From Henckelia pumila (lineage: Eukaryota > Streptophyta > Magnoliopsida > Lamiales > Gesneriaceae): DNA of 64,000 bases. The notes beneath the pieces were generated by a model that saw only the letters and a list, made by a program, of their open reading frames with translations, was not told the DNA's origin and did no database searches. Positions 42,440 through 54,197 of this stretch are shown here, in pieces; positions within the stretch are counted from its first letter, which is position 1, and each line of letters opens with the position of its first letter. Location: the NCBI RefSeq assembly GCF_033568475.1, contig NC_133122.1:18718206-18782205 (forward strand), written 5' to 3'. The position numbers and the translations under genes were made by a program.

Positions 42440-42720
42440 AATAGAGTTCGGAAGCTCCGAAGGTAGGTTCGGAAGTTTCGAACAGGATCAGAAGCTCCGA
42501 TGCAGGATCGGAAGCTCCGATCATACTACGTCAGGCATGACGATTGGCTAGATCAGAAGCTCTGATCAGGATCGGAAGCTCCGATCACCCCTATCCGAAG
42601 TCAACAAGTGATATTTTGACACATGGCAGATCAGGATCTTCGGAAGCTCCGATAGCAGGATCGGACGTTCCGATCGAGGTTCGGACGTTCCGATCGAGGA
42701 TCGGAAGTTCCGATCATTTT
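42440..42720. repeat. U3 motif array, consensus ATCGGAAGCTCCGAT
   Basis: About ten imperfect copies of a 14-16 bp partial palindrome (ATCGGA-nnn-TCCGAT, with core AGC, AGT or CGT) just upstream of the TATA box. The 3' LTR has about seven (48400-48590). The position fits an enhancer or repressor-binding array. Confidence 0.8.
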
Positions 42721-42730
42721 CTATAAATAG
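42721..42730 (+). promoter_or_regulatory. LTR TATA box
   Basis: CTATAAATAG, conserved in the 3' LTR at 48593-48602. It directly follows the U3 motif array and is the likely core promoter, with transcription expected to start about 30 bp downstream. Confidence 0.75.
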
Positions 42731-43723
42731 AGGGCCGAGGCTTCATTTCCAATTGCCAATTCCGAGTATTTCCCTCTCATTTCTAGTCTATTTGAGTTAT
42801 TCTAGCCTTCCTAGGCTTGACCCGATGGTCGGCGAGGCGTTCGGAAGTCGTAGCAGAGTTGTGCCCAAGTTCTGGAGGCATCGACATCAAAGGGCTAACG
42901 ACGGACGAAGGTATAGCTTTTGCTTCCTATAAATATTTAGGAGTATGCAATAGCTTAGTTAAGGCTTTTAGAGCACTTTAATGATAGTAGTATCATTTGG
43001 CAGTGTAGAGCAGACTATAGGCGTGGACCTAGAGTTGGTAGAGCTTGCACTGTTTTGAGGTATGGAAGTACTGTTCGAGATATCCTGACTGAGTATGCAT
43101 GTATTATGTGACTGCATGGTTTATATGTCATTGATTTATGCTGCATTCATTTGCATACTGAGTTATCTCCTTCGAGATGTCTGTTAGTAGGGTTTTTTCC
43201 TATCCTGTTAGTGGTTGGACTTCCATCGATTTGGGTCCGGCATATCCATTGGTATTATGGTATGGGAGCCACCTCCTGAAGCGATGGCACAGCGTGCTAC
43301 ATACCAGGGCCCGGTCTGTCTCTGTTATCTGATCCTTGACCTCGAGTTTATAGGGAGTTCACTTTGCATGCATGTATACTCATACTCTCGTACTGAGCGT
43401 TTTATGCTCACGTCTCGTACTCTGTGTTTCTGGACACCCTATTCCATGGGGCAGGTTTGCGATTGGACGAGGCGGGTGGATCCAAGAGGGGCTAATCAGT
43501 GGTTGACCAGCTGGAGCTTCGTCTAGGTTTTATTTCTGTTGTTTTGAGGTTGATACAGCTATTCGATTTGGTTGTATATTATTTGGATAAATTACAGATT
43601 CCTTTACTTGGGATTGTATAACGTTTATGGTTTCCGCAGTTTTATTCTGATATCTGTTTAATTAAGTTAATTGCATGCCTAAGTTCTATTAGTAGGTGAT
43701 CCGGATAAGGGTCACTACATTTA

Positions 43724-43736
43724 TGGTATCAGAGCA
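43724..43736 (+). other. Primer binding site of gypsy element
   Basis: TGGTATCAGAGCA starts 5 bases after the 5' LTR and matches the usual complement of the 3' end of plant initiator tRNA-Met. Confidence 0.9.
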
Positions 43737-43794
43737 TGCATAGTATTCTTGGGATTTAGACTCTGCATAAGGTAACCGTGAGGTATTTTTGTAG

Positions 43795-46700
43795 ATGGCA
43801 GATCATGACGACCGGAGTTCTCATGGCAGTATTGGTGGGCGTTGGGGTGATGCCGACCAGGAGCCTCGTCGAGAACGGCGTCATCGTCATCATGACGACG
43901 AGCGTTTCACTGTGCGTCGATTCTTAGTTATGGGTCCTAAGCCCTTAGTTGGAGGTGAGTCTCCGGAGGATGCGGAGAATTGGTTAGACCGCATGGAGAC
44001 GACTTTTCAGACTTTTCAATGCACCGAGGAGCAGAAGATGGAGACTCTGGGTTATCTTCTGGATGGACGTGCGCGCAGGTGGTGGAGGTTTACTTCTGCA
44101 CCTTTTGTGGCGGCAAGAGGAGTGGCCACCTGGGCCGAGTTCCGCACAGCTTTTCAGAAGCTGTATTTTCCTCCTGCACTCCGACAGTCGAAGGCAGGCG
44201 AGCTACTGAGTCTACGACAGGGAGCCATGTCTATCGATGAGTATCAGCAGAGGTTCTTTGATCTGCTATCCTATTGCCCCGAGATTGCTAATAGCTCTGG
44301 GATGAAGTATAATCTGTTCCTTCAGGGCCTTAACCTTGAGATCCATGACCGTGTGGCGGTTGGCGATGACATGTCCTACGAGGGTTTGGTGAGCCGTTGT
44401 CACCAGGCGGAGGACAGCATTCGGCGGAATAGGTCTTTCCCTCAGTCGAGGCCTGCTAGTTCTTTGGGTCCCCGTGCCCAATCTTTCAAGAAGTCTGGAT
44501 CTACTTCTTCCTCTGGTTCTGGAGGTGTTGTTCATTTCGGTAAGAAGGACAAGTGTGATCACTGTGGGAAGAACCATCCATCCGACAAGTGCCGTAGAGC
44601 TTCTGGAGCTTGTTTCCGTTGTGGAGAGACTGGTCATATCCGAAGAGATTGTCCACTATCTGGGGGAGGCGGTTCTGGATCTGGTTCAGGATCTGGTTCT
44701 CAGGCCACCGTACAGCAGAGGTCGCAGGGACAGTCTGCTGGGAGTTCTCATTTGAGGCCACGAGCTTCTGGCCAGGTGTTTGCCTTGAGACATGATCAGG
44801 CAGTGAAGGAGAATGAAAAAGTCATCGCAGGTACATTTCTGCTTTATGGTATACCTTCTCTTGTACTTATTGACCCTGGTACATCTCATTCCTTCATTTC
44901 TACACGTTTTGTTAAGAGGCATAAGTTACCATGCATTGCACTAGACGTAGTGATGTCTATTTCTACTCCGACCGGCCAATCTGCTTTGGCTAAGCGTCTA
45001 GTGATGGGTTTCCTTTTAGAGTTCGAAGGGAACATTCTGTTAGCGAATCTCATGGTCCTGGCGATGGAAGACTTTGATTGCATTCTGGGAATAGATATGT
45101 TGACTACCTATCGAGCTTCAGTGGACTACTATCAGTGATTAGTACGCTTTCATCCGGAGGGGAGTGAGAGCTGGTTTTTCTATGGTGAGGGAGCGCGACC
45201 TCCGATGCCTTTGGTATCAGCTTTGAGAGCCTGTCGAGCTCTAGAGTCTGGCGGGGAAGGCTACCTTATCTATGCAGTTGATTTATCCGCTGAGAGCATT
45301 GGGATAGAGAGCATTCCTGTTGTGGATGAATTTCCAGATGTATTCCCTGATGAGATTCCGGGTTTTCCTCCTGCTAGGGAAGTCGAGTTTGACATAGAGT
45401 TGATGCCGGGTACTTCACCTATTTCTCGAGCACCGTATCGTCTAGCTCCGTCAGAGATGCGTGAATTGAAGAATCAGCTACATGATATTTTGGACAAGGG
45501 GTACATTCGTCCTAGTGTATCTCCTTGGGGAGCTTCTGTTCTTTTTGTAAAGAAAAAGAATGGGTCGATGCGGCTGTGCATTGACTATCGGCAGCTGAAT
45601 CGAGTCACTGTGAAGAACAAGTATCCGTTGCCTCGTATTGATGACTTATTTGATCAGCTACAGGGCACGTCAGTTTACTCCAAGATTGATTTGAGATCTG
45701 GGTATCATCAGTTGAGAGTCCGTGATCAGGACGTAGCCAAGACTGCATTCCGTACTCGCTATGGGCATTACGAGTTTCTAGTAATGCCATTTGGTTTGAC
45801 TAATGCGCCGGCTATATTCATGGATCTGATGAACCGTGTTTTCAGGGAGTATTTGGACAAGTTTGTCGTGGTTTTCATTGACGACATCTTGGTGTATTCG
45901 CGTAATACGAAAGAACATGTTTCTCACTTGCGGTTGGTACTACAGACTCTTTGAGATGAGCAGTTGTACGCCAAGCTGAGCAAGTGTGAGTTCTGGATGG
46001 ATAGAGTGGTCTTTCTTGGCCATATCATATCCAGGGAGGGGATTTCTGTTGATCCAAGCAAGATTGAAGCGGTACTTAATTGGTCGCGTCCGATGACAGT
46101 TGCTGAGATCCGTAGTTTTCTGGGTCTAGCAGGGTATTATCGTCGCTTCATTCTGAATTTCTCTCAGTTAGCTCGACCGTTGACGCAGCTTACCCGCAAG
46201 GGTATGGATTTCGAGTGGTCCTCCGAGTGTGAGGAGAATTTCTGTGAGCTTCGACGGCGGTTGACTTCTGCGCCGGTGTTGGCATTACCGTCAGGATCTG
46301 GAGGGTATGTGGTATACACTGATGCTTCTCTTCAGGGGTTAGGTTGTGTTCCGACTCAAAATGGGCATGTGATCGCATACGCTTCTAGACAGCTGAAGCT
46401 TCACGAGGACAACTATCCAGTCCACGATTTGGAGTTAGCAGCCATTGTGTTCGCTTTGAAGATCTGGCGTCATTATCTGTATGGAGAGAAATTTGAGGTC
46501 TTCACCGACCATAAGAGTCTCAAATATTTGTTCACTCAGGCGGAGTTGAACATGAGGCAGAGAAGTTGGATGGACTTGCTTAAGGACTATGATTGCGAAA
46601 TTAAGTACCATCCGGGAGCTGCTAATCTCACCACTGATGCTTTGAGTCGCAAGGTGCGACTATCCGCACTTCAGACTTGTTCGATGTCTAGTGCGATCAG

Positions 46701-48209
46701 TGACTGTTGTACTTCAGGTTATACCTTCAAGCATAAGAAAGGTATGCAGAGTATCCAGATGTTTGCAATATTATCTGAGCCAGCTTTGTATTTGCGGATT
46801 CGAGATGCTCAGATGTCTGATTCGAAGACCCAGCGTTTATCTCGTCTGGCTAACGAGGTAGCTCGTCTGGATTTCATTATCAATCAGATGGCTTTCTGTG
46901 TTTGTCTGGTAGGCTTGTGATTACGCAGGATGAAGAGTTACGAGAGGAGATTTTGTCTCAGGCACATCGCAATAAGTTGAGTATTCATCCTGGGAGCAAC
47001 AAGATGTACAAGGATCTACGTACTCATTTCTGGTGGAAGGGTATGAAACGCAGTGTTTATCAGTTTGTTTTGAGATGTTTGGTGTGCCAACAGGTCAAGG
47101 CAGATCACCGAAGACCTGGAGGATTGATTCACAGTCTGCCTATTCCTGAATGGAAATGGGAGTTTATCACAATGGACTTTGTGACCCATTTGCCGGTATC
47201 CCCGAGGAACTGTGATGCTATCTGGGTTGTGGTGGACCGACTCACCAAGTCAGCGCATTTCATTGCCTATAGCCAAGAGTACTCTGTGGATCGCATGGCA
47301 CGGATGTACATTCAGGAGATCGTTCGACTTCATGGAGTTCCTGTGAGCATTGTCAGCGATCGGGACCCCAGGTTCACTTCTAGATTCTGGGGGAGTGTTC
47401 AGCGTGCGATGGGTACTACTCTCAGTTTGAGTACTGCCTATCATCCGGAGACTGATGGTCAGTCAGAGCGCACTATCCGTACTTTGGAGGATATGCTTAG
47501 AGCGTGCGTCATGGATTTTGGTTCAGCCTGGCAGGATCATTTGTCGTTGATCGAGTTCGCGTACAACAACAACTATCATACTAGTATTGGGATGGCACCT
47601 TTTGAGGCGTTGTACGGGCGACGTTGTCGTACTCCACTCTTCTGGAAAGAAGTGGGGGAGAGACAGGCTGAGGGACCGGAGCTTATCCAGCAGGCGGTAG
47701 ACATTGTCGATCAGATCAAGAAACGGATTAAGACTGCACAGGATCGTCAGGCCAGCTATGCTAATATCAAGCGTAGGCCTTTGCAGTTCGATGTCGAGGA
47801 GAAAGTGTTTCTGAGAGTGTCACCTTTCCGCAAGATTCTCAGATTTGGCCTTAAGGGCAAGTTATCTCCCAGGTTTATCGGTCCGTTTGAGATCTTGAAG
47901 AGCATTGGCGATTTGGCTTATCGACTAGCTTTGCCACCGTATCTATCCAGTATTCACGACGTGTTCCACGTATCTCTGTTGCGACGGTATGTGGCGGATG
48001 AATCTCATATTCTGCAGCGGTCTGAGGTTCAGGTGAACAAGGATTTGACTTATGTTGAGAAACCTATTCGTATCCTGGATTTTAAGGATAAGGTTTTGCG
48101 GAACAAAGTCATTCATCTGGTTTTAGTTCAGTGGCAGCGCCGAGGCACTGAGGAAGTTACTTGGGAGCTTGAGGACAGGATGCGTGAAGACCATCCTGAG
48201 TTGTTTTGA
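43795..48209 (+). pseudogene. gypsy gag-pol polyprotein, interrupted
   Basis: ATG 43795 opens gag (capsid motif ENWLDRME, WAEFRTAF) with two zinc knuckles (CDHCGKNHPSDKC and CFRCGETGHIRRDC). An aspartic protease follows, with LIDPGTSHSF in place of the usual D-S/T-G. A TGA at 45136-45138 splits off RT (45205-45954; [33 protein letters not shown]). A second TGA at 45952-45954 precedes RNase H (45964-46920; [20 protein letters not shown]). A frameshift near 46900 leads into integrase (46902-48209) with HFWWKGM, MDFVTHLP, VSDRDPRF and a YHPETDGQSERT glutamate region. The C-terminus (VLVQWQRRGTEEVTWELE) is chromodomain-like. Confidence 0.92.
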
Positions 48210-48330
48210 TTTCATTCTTAAGTTGTATTCAGTTGCAAACTCTATAAACGTTTTATTTGAATAAAGAATGTTTTTGATTTCTGTATTACATTCAGTACTT
48301 AAGATCTGATTTTGACGACGAAATATCTTA

Positions 48331-48342
48331 AGTGGGGGAGAA
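48331..48342 (+). other. Polypurine tract of gypsy element
   Basis: AGTGGGGGAGAA lies directly before the 3' LTR, the standard site for priming plus-strand synthesis. Confidence 0.85.
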
Positions 48343-49590
48343 CGTAGTAGCCCGTAACCAAAATCAGTAATTAAGGGATTAATCATAATTACTTGAATAG
48401 AGTTCAGAAGCTCCGAAGGTAGGTTCGGAAGTTCCGAACAGGATCGGAAGCTCCGATCACCCCTATCCGAAGTCAACAAGTGATATTTTGACACGTGGCA
48501 GATCAGGATCTTCGGAAGCTCCGATAGCAGGATCGGACGTTCCGATCGAGGTTCGAACGTTCCGATCGAGGATCGGAAGTTCTGATCGTTGTCTATAAAT
48601 AGAGGGCCGAGGCTTCATTTCCAATTGCCAATTCCGAGTATTTCCCTCTCCTTTCTAGTCTATTCGAGTTATTTTAGCCTTCCTAGGCTTGACCCGGCGA
48701 TCGGCGAGGCGTTCGAAAGTCGTAGCAGAGTTGTGCCCAAGTTCTGGAGGCATCGACATCAAAGGGCTAACGACGGACGAAGGTATAGCTTTTGCTTCCT
48801 ATAAATATTTAGGAATATGCAATAGCTTAGTTAAGGCTTTTAGAGCACTTTAATGATAGTAGTATCATTTGGCAGTGTAGAGCAAACTATAGGCGTTGAC
48901 CTAAAGTTGGTAGAGCTTGCACTGTTTTGAGGTACGGAAGTACTGTTCGAGATATCCTGACTGAGTATGCATGTATTATGTGACTGCATGGTTTATATGT
49001 CATTGATATATGCTGCATTCATTTGCATACTGAGCTATCTCCTTCGAGATGTCTGTTAGTAGGGTTTTTCCCTATCCTGTTAGTGGTTGGACTTCCATCG
49101 ATTTGGGTCCGGCATATCCACTGGTATTATGGTATGGGAGCCACCTCCTGAAGCGACGGCACAACGTGCTACATACCAGGGCCCGGTCTGTCTCTGTTAT
49201 CTGATCCTTGACCTCGAGTTTATAGGGAGTTCACTTTGCATGCATGTATACTCATTCTCTCGTACTGAGCGTTTTATGCTCACGTCTCATACTCTGTGTT
49301 TCTGGACACCCTATTCCATGGGGCATGTTTGCGATTGGACGAGGCGGGTGGATCCAAGAGGGGCTAGTCAGTGGTTGACCAGCTGGAGCTTCGTCTAGGT
49401 TTAATTTCTGTTGTTTTGAGGTTGATACAGCTATTCGATTTGGTGTATATTATTTGGATAAATTACAGATTCCTTTACTTGGGATTGTATAACGTTTATG
49501 GTTTCCGCAGTTTTATTCTGATATCTGTTTAATTAAGTTAATTGCATGCCTAAGTTCTGTTAGTAGGTGATTCGGGTAAGGGTCACTACA
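48343..49590 (+). repeat. 3' LTR of gypsy element
   Basis: 1248 bp, ending CACTACA and followed by the target duplication GTGCA. It contains the shorter U3 motif array, the TATA box at 48593-48602 and the 103-codon frame at 49087-49398. Confidence 0.94.
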
Positions 49591-52027
49591 GTGCATTTGT
49601 GAAAGGGAAATTAATTTCTGATAATATAATTTTGGGTTTTGAGACTATTCATTGGATGCGAAGCAGGAAAATGGGGAAAGTTGGTTATGCGGCGCAGAAA
49701 CTCGATATGAGTAAGGCTTATGATAGAGTCGAATGGAAGTTTCTTGAGGCGATGATGAACAGGTTGGGATTTGCTCAGAACTGGATTCAAAAAATAATGC
49801 GCTGTATCACTTCTGTTTCTTACTCTTTTCGGGTCAATCAAGCAGTTTTTGGACACCTCAAACCGAAGCGTGGAATTAGACAAGGTGATCCCTTATCTCC
49901 ATACCTTTTTGTACTATGTGCTTAGGGTTTCTCTTCTATTCTAACAGCATTCCAAAGTAGAAATCTGTTCAAGTGAATCAAAATTGCAAACTCGAGTCCT
50001 ACTCTCTCGCACTTGTTTTTTGCGGATGACAGCCTAATCTTCTTTAGGGCTACACTCAGGGAATTTTTGAAAGTGAAACAATGCATTGATATCTATGCTA
50101 GGGTGTCGGGCCAAATTATAAATTTTGATAAATCTGCTATCTCTTTTAGCCCAAATACGAACCAAGATGAAGTGAATCGAATCAAATCAACTCTAGCATT
50201 CCGGTCGTTCAAGACCATGATCTTTATCTTGGGCTACCTACTTTCTCTTCAAGGAATAAAAGAGTACAATTCTCGTACCTTTTGGAACGTGTAGTGGGTA
50301 AATTTTCAAGTTGGGGTAACAAATTTTTCTCTATGGGAGGGAAAGAGGTCCTTATCAAATCGGTCATCCAAGCAATCCCTACCTATGCAATGTCATGTTT
50401 CCGGATACCACAATCTACGTGTGATAGCATTGAACGTGAATGCGCCAAATTCTGGTGGGGAACAAATTCTGAGAAAAAGAGGGTACATTGGAAACGATGA
50501 GACTACCTGTGCTAGCCAAAATGCCAAGGAGGTATGGGATTTAGAAAACTTAACATTAATTTTTAATAAATCTCTTCTTGCCAAACAAATTTGGAGAATC
50601 TTGCGTAATCCTGATTCGCTAGTTGCATGAGTTCTCAAAGGTCGATATTTCAAGCATGTTGACATCATGGCAGCGACACTAGGTAGTAACCCATCATATA
50701 TATGGAGATCCCTTCTGTGGAGCCAAAGTTTGTTGGATGAAGGCTTATGTTGGAGAGTGGGATCTGGAGCAACAATTAAGATTTTTAAAGATAAGTGGAT
50801 TCCAAAATTCAGAAATTGTATAGTCAACCATGGATCTCCAGAAAGTGATCAACTCTTGGTCAGCTCACTGATAACAAATGGAAGTTGGGATATGGAGGCT
50901 ATACAAGAAAATTTGATACCTTATGTTGGGAATGAAATAGTACGCTTACCTTTGCTGTCTTCAAATTCTACAGATTCAAGATTTTGGAAGTTTGATGTCA
51001 AAGGAAAATATTCAGTTAAGGATGGCTATAGATTGGGTGTAGGACTTCACAATGCTCCGGCCAACCAGGTGGATCTTTATGTTTCAAAATGGTGGAGATT
51101 TATATGGTCATTATCCATCCCACCAAAAATCAAGATATTTTGGTGGAAACTATCACTGGATATTATACCTACAGAAAAGAATCTTGTAGCCCAACATGTT
51201 CCAGTATCGGGTAAATGTCCACTTTGTGGGTCTGGAGATGATACAACTACCCATGCTTTATTCTTTTGTCCCCATAATAATTGTTTTTGGAAGGGTGAGG
51301 TGTTCAAACAATTATTGCGTCAAGTTAGGGGTTGCCCAACTCTAGATATCTGTTTATGGATGATGAAAAACCTCACCAAACTCGAATTTGAAAGATTCGC
51401 ATGCAAGACTTGGAGTGTTTGGAGTCATCGTCTTTGAGTTACTCATAACTCTTCTGACACATTTACCTCTCTATCTACACAATGTGCCGATCGATATTTG
51501 GAGGAGTACCGGGCTGCTATTCGAGACTTGAAGGTTGACATCACGAGGACAGTAAATGTAGATGCTCACATCTGGCTACCTCCCTCGTGTGGCCATTTGA
51601 GGTTTGACGTGGATGCTGCTGTAAATGAGAATCTCAACTTATATAGCATTGCAGGAGTTCTTCAAAATTCATATGGTAATCTATTACTTGCATTTGGAAA
51701 AAGAATATGCCAACCTCTATCTGTGGTACAAGCAGAACTTCAGGCAATCATGGAAGGCATCATTTTAGCTCGAGAAAAGGGATTCCTTCACATTAATATT
51801 TTTTCTGATTCACAGATGGCCGTGCAAGCAGTCATGGATCCATGTGATGATTGTGGTTATAATGGTTCGTGTGCTCAAGAGATTAAAGAATTGATGACAG
51901 CCTCTTCAATAATTAGTTTAAATTATGCTAGGCGCTCAACTATTTTACTGGCTCACTCTTTAGCTCAATTTGTTATTTTTTTTTCTACACCTTTTTGTTG
52001 GGTGAACGGAGAATTTTCTTCTTGGTT

Positions 52028-52308
52028 GGTAAACATTGTATATCAGCTCAACTCTTAGTAATAATATTGATACATGTTTTCCTTCAAAAAAAAAAAAAAA
52101 GAAAGAAGAATTTGAGTGAAAAAAAAGATAAAAGGATATGAAATATTTTATGTTTTTACAATAATAAAGGTAAACATTGTATATCAGCTCAACTCTTAGT
52201 AATAATATTGATACATGTTTTTCTTCAAAAAAAAAAAAAAAGAAAGAAGAATTTGAGTGAAAAAAAAGATAAAAGGACATGATATATTTTATGTTTTTAC
52301 AATAATAA
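52028..52308. repeat. 141-bp tandem duplication across the LINE 3' end
   Basis: The unit GGTAAACATTGTATATCAGC... (52028-52168) is repeated at 52169-52308 with a handful of mismatches. Each unit holds the last codons of LINE ORF2, its A-rich tail and about 70 bp of flanking DNA, so the duplication came after LINE insertion. Confidence 0.9.
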
Positions 52309-53009
52309 AGATGAACGTGAGATAGATGTTGAGAAAGTGGCAGTTGAGAAAGTGGGATAATGGGAATGAAATATTACTTTATTACTCTTCTTGTATTGTT
52401 TTTTTTATAAAAAAATAATTAGTATAATTAGGGGCATTTTATGATCTTCACATTAAAATACCAAATGTAGTTACTATGAACCACTTTTCCTTTATTAATA
52501 AATAGTAAGATATATATATATATATATTAATAATGTTTACAAATATGATATTTTTATATATTTATGAACTCATGATATAATTATTTAGCTCAATAGGTCC
52601 GATCCTTACTCAAATTAAAATACATAAGATTTTTTGTTGAAAAAATATGTATGTTCATTCCATCTACCAAAAAATAACAACCAAAGTACTTTGGTGTTCA
52701 ATCTTTAAGGAAACTGGATTATTATTTTAATTAAGATTTTTGTGGAATTTTTTTAATTAATTTTTGTTGGAAATAATCTGTTCACTTTATCTGAAAAAAA
52801 TAAAACCAAATTAGTATTTTGGTATTTCAATCTTTTTGGAAATTTGATTCTTATCTTATAATATGCATGCACCTTGTCAACTTTGATCTTTATCATAATA
52901 TTTTACAAAAACATCCTCACATATTTAATTAAATGTGTACAAACCAAGGACAAAGTTAAAAATACACATTGATGAAACACTTTGACCTTGGTTCACACTT
53001 TTATAATTA

Positions 53010-53052
<43 letters not shown>

Positions 53053-53399
53053 AAAGTTATAATTGAAAATCATAATACAAAAAAAAATTGAAAAACAAAC
53101 TGGATCGAAGGACTATCACATCGTATTTACTTGTTCTAACTTCTAAAGTCAATTCATTGCTTCACAAAATACAAATTTTAACGATTGATAATGAATTTAT
53201 ATATGACAAAATCATACCGCAATAGCTCGCATGCAGTTGCAATTACAAACATGAACTTCGAAAATCTCATCACAAAAGAACTCTATAATTCAGATCCATC
53301 ACAGATATATTAATATTAAATAAATAATAAAAAACGGTCCTTATTAAATAGATCATCTTTAATTGAAAATAATGCAAGCTACCAGATTAAGATCACGAT
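52309..53399. other. AT-rich intergenic DNA
   Basis: No gene recognised. Contains (TA)n runs at about 52510-52528 and 53014-53049. Confidence 0.5.
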
Positions 53400-53774
53400 T
53401 AGGGTGTAATCGAGCCGAGCCGAGTTCGAGTAGCATACTACTCGAGCTCGAGCTCGACTCATATTTTACTACTCGAGCTCGATCGAGTAGTAAATTTTGT
53501 ACTCGAGCTCGAGTAATGTTCGAGTACTCGAGCTCGAGCTTGAAAATTATATATATATAAATAAATAAATATAATATTATATATATATATATTATATTTA
53601 TATATTATATTTTATATATATGTGTCTTATCGAGTAGCTCGCGAGCTACTCGAGCACATAGATTTAAAGCTCGAGCTCGATTGTATGCTCGAGCTACTCG
53701 AGCTCGGTCAAACCGAGCTCGAGTCGAGCTTTGATCGAGCTGTTCACGAGTAGCTCGACTCGTTTGCACCCTTA
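53400..53774. mobile_element. Small hAT-like element, 375 bp
   Basis: The ends are TAGGGTGTAATCGAGCC and, in reverse complement, TAAGGGTGCAAACGAGTC. The subterminal regions are filled with CTCGAGCTCGAG motifs around an AT core, as in the 3-kb element at 27850-30895. The flanking octamers ATCACGAT and ATAACGAC agree at six of eight bases, consistent with an old 8-bp duplication. Confidence 0.75.
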
Positions 53775-54197
53775 ATAACGACTATGAAATAACCGATAAT
53801 ATGTACATATAAAAATGAAAAACAATATGCAATATCCATAACAAAAAATATATTTTCCTAAATAAATAAACATGTAAGAATTATATTATGGATCAATAAT
53901 AAAAATAAATCATATTTTATAGCTTGACAAACATAACATAAAATAAAAGTTTGATCTCCCATATTACATACATGATAGTAACGAATTCGAGAGGACATCC
54001 ATGAAAATTAAACGGGTAGCTTGGTTTTCCCAAATAATCCAACTGCTTCATATATCTTTTATTCCATAAATATTTCAAATATGTTCAGCATATTTTGCAA
54101 AATGATACACATATATGTATGTATTAATTTATATCATCGTTTTTTTTTACCCACGTAAGATAATAAATTGAAACATGCTATAGGCAAGTGTTTCAAG
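53775..54197. other. Intergenic, no gene seen
   Basis: AT-rich sequence between the hAT-like element and the NRT2 pseudogene, without a recognisable feature. Confidence 0.45.

Larger units (their letters stand above)
42387..43719 (+). repeat. 5' LTR of gypsy element
   Basis: 1333 bp, TGTAGTAGCCC to CACTACA. It is about 85 bp longer than the 3' LTR because of extra copies of a short motif in U3. A frame of 103 codons (43215-43526) lies inside it and is repeated in the other LTR; it has no known domain. Confidence 0.94.
42387..49590 (+). mobile_element. Ty3/gypsy LTR retrotransposon (chromovirus, Tekay-like)
   Basis: LTRs lie at 42387-43719 and 48343-49590, flanked by the exact 5-bp duplication GTGCA (42382-42386 and 49591-49595). 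It has a tRNA-Met-type primer site, polypurine tract, gag-protease, RT-RNase H and integrase in gypsy order, and a chromodomain-like C-terminus. It lies inside the reverse transcriptase of the LINE, so it is younger than the LINE. The polyprotein has two stop codons and a frameshift. By hand I count roughly 30 point differences over about 1.2 kb of aligned LTR. The 3' LTR starts CGTAG rather than TGTAG. Confidence 0.96.
40731..52058 (+). pseudogene. LINE ORF2 (endonuclease-RT-RNase H), interrupted
   Basis: From ATG 40731 an AP-type endonuclease is readable (WNVRGLG, SETRR, GGDFNE, and the SDHR active-site histidine). The start of reverse transcriptase follows (NPDKSPGPDG, FRPISLCN). Stops occur at 42219-42221 and about 42309, and the gypsy element interrupts at 42387. 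After 49595 RT resumes with FVKGKLISDN, DMSKAYDRVEWKF, GIRQGDPLSPYLF and the FADDS active site. A zinc-binding RT-associated region (about 51080-51300, CPLCGSGDD) and a plant LINE-type RNase H (51590-52058, with FDVDAAV and SDSQMAV) end the frame. Several stops and frameshifts make it non-functional. Confidence 0.9.

Noticed and set aside
51960..52280. Minus-strand frame of 106 codons with two copies of the same peptide
   Set aside because: It comes from the 141-bp tandem duplication and poly(A) tract at the LINE 3' end.
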